Shown here: piece by piece, positions 7,712-12,257 of the stretch
Position numbering within the stretch: the stretch's first letter is position 1
How the letters are laid out: the number at the start of each line of letters is the position of its first letter
Assembly (NCBI GenBank): GCA_017419325.1
Contig: JAFOLN010000030.1
Span: forward strand, 1 to 12,257
Length of the DNA: 12,257 nt
Direction of reading: 5' to 3'
Source of the DNA: Clostridia bacterium
GTDB lineage: Bacteria > Bacillota > Clostridia > Oscillospirales > RGIG577
The notes under the pieces: model-generated
Told to the model about the DNA's origin: nothing
Database searches by the model: none
The model's input: the letters and a program-made list of their open reading frames with translations, nothing else
Made by a program: the position numbers and the translations under genes

Positions 7712-8818
7712 TTATTTAAGGATGGACTTCACCGTTTCGTATATGCGCTCGTTCGAGTCGAGCACGGCGAGAGTGCGCGCCTTTTCGCCCATTTCGCGGC
7801 GTTTTTCGGGGTCGTCCAGAAGGGCGTAAATCTCGCTTTTAAGAAGGTCGCCCGAAAGGTTCGACTCGTCTATTATCTTCGCCGCGCCTATATCGGAAAA
7901 GGCGCGGGCGTTGTAGTTCTGATGGTCGTTCGTTACATTGGGCGAGGGCACGAGTATGGCGCATTTGCCCTGCGCCGCAAGCTCCGACAGCGTTATCGCA
8001 CCGGAGCGGCATACAACCACGTCGGCCGCCGCCAGAAGCTCGGGCATATTATATATGTACTCCTTTACCTGAACGTCGGGGTACTCCCCGGCGTCAAAGC
8101 CCGCCTCCTTAAGCTTGTCGGGCACCCAGAGGTAGCCGCGCGTGCCCGTGGCGTGGATGTGGTAGAACTTTCTGTCGGCACACGTCTTTGTTATGAATGA
8201 AATGAAGTTCTCGTTCATGACGCGGGCGCCGAGACTTCCCGCGAATGAGAGAACTATGGGCTTATCCGTCATGCCGAGGCTTTCCTTCGCCTTCACTGAG
8301 TCCGCAAATATGACCTCCTCGCGGATGGGGTTCCCCGTAAGCTCTATGCGGCGGCATTTGTCGAGCTTCGGGCGTACCGCGTCGAAGCTTATCATGACAA
8401 CGTCCACTTCCTTTGAAAGCATCCGCGTCGTAAGCCCCGGAAAGGCGTTCTGCTCGTGTATCGCCGTGGGTATGCCCCGCTTTGCCGCGTTATGGAGTAT
8501 GGGCCAGCTCACATACCCGCCCGTGCCTATGACAACATCGGGTCTGAAGGCGTCAAGCAGATCCCTTGCCTCCTTCTGCGAGGTGAACACCGCCTTTATT
8601 GAGCCCAGATTATAGAGCGTAAGCTTTCTTTTAAAGCCTCTTATGTCGATGAAATCTATCGGGAAGCCTTCCTTCTTTACAAGATCCTCCTCCATGCCCC
8701 TATGTGTGCCCACGAAGCGGACCTCCGCGTCCGGGTGCTTTGAGCGTATATGCTTCGCTATGGCAATCGCCGGATTTATATGACCTGCGGTGCCTCCGCC
8801 CGCCATAAGTACCTTCAT
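7712..8818 (-). CDS. murG: MurG, lipid II-forming GlcNAc transferase
   Basis: MurG moves GlcNAc from UDP-GlcNAc to lipid I, making lipid II at the inner face of the membrane. The 368-residue product is a GT-B (GT28) enzyme. It has the N-terminal glycine-rich GGGTAGH (7-13), the membrane-facing GTGGYVSWP region, HEQN before the domain linker, a second glycine-rich loop AGSLGARVMNE, and the UDP-binding motifs CRSGAITLSELAAQGK and NDHQNYNA. Length and motif order are normal. The ATG at 8818 has GGGGAG seven bases upstream. A terminator-like hairpin lies in the 52-base gap after ftsW, and a strong terminator follows the gene. Confidence 0.97.
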   Translation of the reverse strand: MKVLMAGGGTAGHINPAIAIAKHIRSKHPDAEVRFVGTHRGMEEDLVKKEGFPIDFIDIRGFKRKLTLYNLGSIKAVFTSQKEARDLLDAFRPDVVIGTGGYVSWPILHNAAKRGIPTAIHEQNAFPGLTTRMLSKEVDVVMISFDAVRPKLDKCRRIELTGNPIREEVIFADSVKAKESLGMTDKPIVLSFAGSLGARVMNENFISFITKTCADRKFYHIHATGTRGYLWVPDKLKEAGFDAGEYPDVQVKEYIYNMPELLAAADVVVCRSGAITLSELAAQGKCAILVPSPNVTNDHQNYNARAFSDIGAAKIIDESNLSGDLLKSEIYALLDDPEKRREMGEKARTLAVLDSNERIYETVKSILK

Positions 8819-8835
8819 AAAAAGTCTCCCCTCAT

Positions 8836-8860
8836 AAAAAGAGGCGGCGAAAAGCCGCCT
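8836..8860 (-). terminator. Terminator/attenuator-like hairpin between ftsW and murG
   Basis: AGGCGGC (8842-8848) pairs with GCCGCCT (8854-8860), loop of five. On the minus strand the stem is followed by CTTTTTAT, the form of an intrinsic terminator. It falls 10 bases after the ftsW stop and just before the murG ribosome binding site. Since murG follows directly, it more likely lowers than abolishes read-through. Confidence 0.6.
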
Positions 8861-8870
8861 GTATCGCGTT

Positions 8871-10073
8871 TTATTTGTTTATGCAGTATCTTGAAATGTT
8901 TAAAACAAGCCCCATCTCGGCCAGAAGTATTATCAGCGCCGTGCCGCCGTATGAGAAGAAGGGCAGCGATATTCCCGTTACGGGGATAAGGTGCGTCACA
9001 ACGGCGATATTGAGCACGAACTGGAGCGAAACGACCGTCATTATGCCTATTACGGTAAGGCGCTGGAACACGTCGTTTACCCTGAGCGCTATGTAAAAGC
9101 CGCGCCATATTAAAAGCGCGAAAAGCACGATAACGAGTATGGCGCCCACCACGCCCAGCTCCTCGCAGACTATGGCGAAGATGAAGTCGTTCTGCGGCTC
9201 CGGAAGATACAGATGCTTCTGTATGCTGTTTCCAAGTCCCACGCCGAAAAGCCCTCCCGAGCCTATGGCGTAAAGCGACTGAACTATCTGCCATGAGTCG
9301 CCGCGCATGTCGGCGAAGGGGTCAAGATAGGCGTTCCACCGCCGCTGCAGGTAGTCGTGACCCACATTCCAGACGACGGCAACGCCCGCCGCAATGACGG
9401 CGGCCAGCTTTACGAACCAATGTATTGGAACTCCCGCGGCAAAAAGCATTATAATGCCCACGGCCACAACGATTATCGTGCCCGAATAGTGGGGCTCCAG
9501 TATGATGAGTCCCGCGTTCAGCGCAAGCACGAAAAGCAGGGCGAGTATCTCGTTTCGCGGGATGAGGAACCGCGCCCACCGCGTCTTTCTCGGTGAAAGC
9601 GGCTCCGATATCGCCTTGTAATGATTTGAGATGAAGTACGCAAAAAACAGCACTATGGCAATCTTCGTTATCTCCGAAGGCTGGAAGCGCACGCCGCCTA
9701 TCATAAGCCAGCGCTGCGCGCCGCCGCCCACTCGTCCTATGGCAAGCGTTGCCGCAAGCAGCAGGATGTTTCCGACCATGATGACCGGCACGAGCTTTTT
9801 TAAGAACGACATCCTTATGATGACAAGGAGAAACAGCGCTCCCATACCGAGAGCCGCGCAGAAGAGCTGCTTTTTAAAATAAAAATACATGTCTCCCGTT
9901 TTGTCTATCGCCGTAACGTAGCTTGCGGAAAACATCATTATAAGGCCGAATATGAGCAGTATTATTACAAGCACCAAAAAGGGTATGTCAACGGTAGTGC
10001 GCGGCTTGGGCGCCGGCGCACTTTGTTTTTTTATGTTGGCTCCCCTTGAGCTTTGCTGTCTCTGTTTAGCCAA
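8871..10073 (-). CDS. ftsW: FtsW/SpoVE-type SEDS peptidoglycan polymerase
   Basis: SEDS proteins polymerise lipid II glycan strands in the membrane; FtsW does so at the septum with a class B PBP. The 400-residue product has a basic cytoplasmic start (1-28) and about ten hydrophobic helices. Family motifs are GGAQRWL (117-123), FQPSEI (130-135), the large extracellular loop with YLPEPQNDFIFAIVCEELG (289-307), where Asp296 aligns with the catalytic aspartate of the family, and GISLPFFSYGGTA (367-379). The cluster position indicates FtsW or SpoVE rather than RodA; division and sporulation versions cannot be separated by sequence. The start is TTG at 10073: GGAGG sits six bases upstream and no ATG fits. 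The gap to mraY is 21 bases. Confidence 0.93.
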   Translation of the reverse strand: MAKQRQQSSRGANIKKQSAPAPKPRTTVDIPFLVLVIILLIFGLIMMFSASYVTAIDKTGDMYFYFKKQLFCAALGMGALFLLVIIRMSFLKKLVPVIMVGNILLLAATLAIGRVGGGAQRWLMIGGVRFQPSEITKIAIVLFFAYFISNHYKAISEPLSPRKTRWARFLIPRNEILALLFVLALNAGLIILEPHYSGTIIVVAVGIIMLFAAGVPIHWFVKLAAVIAAGVAVVWNVGHDYLQRRWNAYLDPFADMRGDSWQIVQSLYAIGSGGLFGVGLGNSIQKHLYLPEPQNDFIFAIVCEELGVVGAILVIVLFALLIWRGFYIALRVNDVFQRLTVIGIMTVVSLQFVLNIAVVTHLIPVTGISLPFFSYGGTALIILLAEMGLVLNISRYCINK

Positions 10074-10079
10074 TTTATG

Positions 10080-10084
10080 CCTCC
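10080..10084 (-). promoter_or_regulatory. Shine-Dalgarno that fixes the TTG start of ftsW
   Basis: GGAGG on the minus strand with a 6-base spacer (CATAAA) before TTG at 10073. Confidence 0.85.
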
Positions 10085-10094
10085 AAAACTGTTT

Positions 10095-11096
10095 TTATGC
10101 GGCATACCAGGCGGATATGCCGAAATATGCTATGATGCAGAGGATTACCGTGATCCCCGTGAAAACGAAAACTATCTTCGTCTCTTTCCATCCGCTCATT
10201 TCAAAATGATGGTGTATGGGGCTCATCTTGAAAAGGCGCTTCTTCGTCTTCTTGAAGTACGCCACCTGGAGCATTACCGAAAGCGCCTCTATAAGGTATA
10301 TAAGACCCGCTATAACGATTATAAGCGGCATATCAAGCGCGTATGCAAGGGAGCATACGGCGCCGCCCAGAAAGAGGGAGCCCGTGTCTCCCATAAACAC
10401 CTTTGCGGGATGGAAGTTGAACACCAGAAATCCGAGGCAGCCGCCCGCAAGAGCGCAGGCGTATATGGCCGCGTCCCTGGAGGAGCACATTATTGCCGCC
10501 ACGGCGAAGAACAGAAAGACCGGGGTGGAAACGCCGGCCGCAAGGCCGTCTATGCCGTCGGTCAGGTTCACGCTGTTTACGACGCCCACTATGAATACGA
10601 ACGACAGCACGTAGTATAAAAAGCCGATGTCGAACCCGTGCGAAACGAAGGGTATATATACCACCGAGCTCATGTTGCCCGTTACGGTCATGGACCACAG
10701 ATATACCGCCGATACTATGAACTGGAGCACGAACTTCTGCTTTACGTTAAGCCCCTGATTATGCTTTCTTACCACCTTTATGTAGTCGTCTATAAAGCCG
10801 ACCACGCCGTAGCAGAGCGCCATAAGTATCGAGATGACTACCTTCATGTCGCGGCAGAAAATGAGCGACACGACAATAACGGCCAATATGAACATGATGC
10901 CGCCCATGGTGGGCGTGCCCTGCTTCGACTTGTGCCAATTAGGGCCTATTTCAAGTATGCTTTGACCGAACTTAAGCTTCTTTAAAAACTGTATCGTCTT
11001 CGGCGCAACGGCCACCGTCACGCCGAAGGCTATAATGAGCGCCAAAAAGTAATAGAGCAGATTCCCTTCTAACAATCCTTTTCCCCAGCCTTCCAA
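10095..11096 (-). CDS. mraY: MraY, phospho-MurNAc-pentapeptide translocase (lipid I synthase)
   Basis: MraY attaches phospho-MurNAc-pentapeptide to undecaprenyl phosphate in the membrane. The product (333 residues as drawn) has about ten hydrophobic helices and all signature segments: GTPTMGGIMFI (60-70), the DD pair in GFIDDYIKV (103-104), NLTDGIDGLAAG (177-188), VFMGDTGSLFLGG (233-245) and SPIHHHFEMSGW (292-303) with the histidine triad. No ATG start is available. The longest choice, TTG at 11096, overlaps the end of murF by 28 bases and has a GGAG 14 bases upstream. A second in-frame TTG at 11075 overlaps the murF TAG by only 7 bases and has GGGGA-type sequence closer by, so it is equally plausible. 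Coupled translation with murF is likely. Confidence 0.94.
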   Translation of the reverse strand: MEGWGKGLLEGNLLYYFLALIIAFGVTVAVAPKTIQFLKKLKFGQSILEIGPNWHKSKQGTPTMGGIMFILAVIVVSLIFCRDMKVVISILMALCYGVVGFIDDYIKVVRKHNQGLNVKQKFVLQFIVSAVYLWSMTVTGNMSSVVYIPFVSHGFDIGFLYYVLSFVFIVGVVNSVNLTDGIDGLAAGVSTPVFLFFAVAAIMCSSRDAAIYACALAGGCLGFLVFNFHPAKVFMGDTGSLFLGGAVCSLAYALDMPLIIVIAGLIYLIEALSVMLQVAYFKKTKKRLFKMSPIHHHFEMSGWKETKIVFVFTGITVILCIIAYFGISAWYAA

Positions 11097-12257
11097 AGTT
11101 TCAGAATATTCTCCATTTTCATGCCGTGCGAGCCCTTTATGAGCATAAGGTCGCCCGGTCTTTTATATTCTCTTAACGCATTTACGAGAGACTCGTCGTC
11201 CCCGAAGAAAAACGCGTCTTTTATTTTACCCGAAATACGCTCCAATGTAAACCTCGTATTTTCGCCTTTTAAGAAAACGGCGTCAACGCCCGCCTCGTTT
11301 AAATCGTCTCCGAGACGCCTGTGAGCCTCTGGCGCGTAGGAGCCAAGCTCCAGCATATCCCCGAGAACGGCAATCTTTCTTTTCCCCTCGGAGGACATGA
11401 GCACCCGTACTGCGGCGCGCATGGAGTCGGGGTTTGCGTTGTATGTGTCGTCGATGAGCGTAACGTCGCCGCTTTTTATGAAGTTCAGGCGCTTCTCTAT
11501 CTGCTCATAGGCGGTAAGGCCGCGCTTTATCTCGTCGGGCGAAAGCCCCATTTCGAAGCCGACGCTCATGGCGCAAAGCGCGTTCTGCACGTTGTGCGCC
11601 CCCGGCGCGGGAATGCTTGCGTCTATGCTCATAAGCCCCCTCGTCTGGAAGGCCATGCCGTCCGCGCCGCCCGAAACGCCGCAGCCGAAGAGGTCGACCC
11701 TGTCGTTTGAAACGCCGTAGGTGTACGTTCTGTACCCGGAAAGCTCGTTTTCCTTCGCGTTCCACAAAAGCGGCTCGTCGCCGTTTATTATGACCGCGCC
11801 GCCCTCCGATAGCCCCGCAAGTATCTCAAGCTTCGCCTTAAGTATATTCTCCCGCGAGCCCAGATGCTCTATGTGGGCAACTCCTATATTCGTTATGACC
11901 GCCGCGTCGGGGCGGGCTATCCTCGTAAGGTAGTCAATCTCGCCGAAGTGGTTCATGCCCATCTCAAGCACGGCGCATTCGCAGTCAGGCTCAATGGAGA
12001 GCACCGTAAGCGGCAGTCCCAGGTCGTTGTTGAAGTTGAGCTTCGTCTTAGAGCATTTGAACTTTTCAGAAAGCACGGCGTACACAAATTCCTTCGTTGA
12101 GGTCTTTCCAACGCTGCCCGTGATGCCTACGACCTTTATGTCGAGCGTTTGTCTGTACCGGCGGGCAATGTCGCCGAGAGCAAGGCGCGTGTTTTCCACA
12201 ACTATGAGCGCAGCGCCCGAGGGCACATCCGTCTCACGCTCTGAAAGCACAACGGGC
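11069..12257 (-). CDS. murF: MurF, UDP-MurNAc-tripeptide:D-Ala-D-Ala ligase, N-terminus missing
   Basis: MurF adds D-Ala-D-Ala to UDP-MurNAc-tripeptide using ATP, the last cytoplasmic step before MraY. The frame is open to the right edge, so roughly the first 60-90 residues lie outside and the GTG at 12250 is not a true start. The visible part has the Mur-ligase P-loop GITGSVGKTSTKE, VLEMGMNHFGEIDYL, TNIGVAHIEHLGS, the substrate region LIDDTYNANPDSMRAAV, and the C-terminal domain ending LMLIKGSHGMKMENIL. The DTYNANPDSM and GSHGMKME strings mark it as MurF rather than MurC, D or E. It ends in TAG inside the start of mraY, which is a typical neighbour. Confidence 0.95.
   Translation of the reverse strand, partial: PVVLSERETDVPSGAALIVVENTRLALGDIARRYRQTLDIKVVGITGSVGKTSTKEFVYAVLSEKFKCSKTKLNFNNDLGLPLTVLSIEPDCECAVLEMGMNHFGEIDYLTRIARPDAAVITNIGVAHIEHLGSRENILKAKLEILAGLSEGGAVIINGDEPLLWNAKENELSGYRTYTYGVSNDRVDLFGCGVSGGADGMAFQTRGLMSIDASIPAPGAHNVQNALCAMSVGFEMGLSPDEIKRGLTAYEQIEKRLNFIKSGDVTLIDDTYNANPDSMRAAVRVLMSSEGKRKIAVLGDMLELGSYAPEAHRRLGDDLNEAGVDAVFLKGENTRFTLERISGKIKDAFFFGDDESLVNALREYKRPGDLMLIKGSHGMKMENILKLWKAGEKDC

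Overview
The window looks like a chromosomal segment of a Gram-positive, Clostridia-type bacterium (Bacillota). The evidence is the content and order of a division and cell-wall (dcw) cluster, AGGAGG-like ribosome binding sites, a DivIB-type FtsQ with a long basic N-terminus, a FeoB of the short clostridial type, and a BspA-like surface-protein start. Genes are fairly G+C-rich while the gaps between them are A+T-rich. I cannot name a species.

Layout. Positions 1-264 (minus strand) hold the start of a secreted LRR_5/BspA-like protein that runs off the left edge. From 506 on the plus strand come feoA and feoB, overlapping by ATGA. feoB is cut at codon 263 by an in-frame TAG, and the same frame continues cleanly to 2598. 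Between feoB and the convergent ftsZ genes (2599-2840) lie a feoB terminator, a near-consensus promoter followed by a compact structured segment ending in a T-run (a candidate roughly 76-nt small RNA), and the ftsZ terminator.

From 2841 to the right edge everything is on the minus strand. In transcription order (right to left) it reads murF (partial), mraY, ftsW, murG, murA, ftsQ/divIB, and then two complete tandem ftsZ paralogues. MurF, MraY and MurG complete the UDP-MurNAc-pentapeptide, lipid I and lipid II steps. MurA makes the first committed precursor. FtsW polymerises lipid II at the septum, FtsQ is a divisome scaffold, and FtsZ forms the ring. murD is not between mraY and ftsW, where Bacillus has it.

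The cluster appears to be several transcription units. A hairpin with a T-tract lies between ftsW and murG, and a strong 12-bp terminator hairpin follows murG. Separate promoter candidates precede murA, ftsQ and the first ftsZ. The first ftsZ has a roughly 118-nt leader with two hairpins.

Most noteworthy are the candidate small RNA at 2687-2762, the tandem ftsZ pair with unusual C-terminal tails and long identical DNA tracts, and the interrupted feoB. No CRISPR array, insertion sequence, tRNA or rRNA was seen. A wholly new multi-gene system is not evident.
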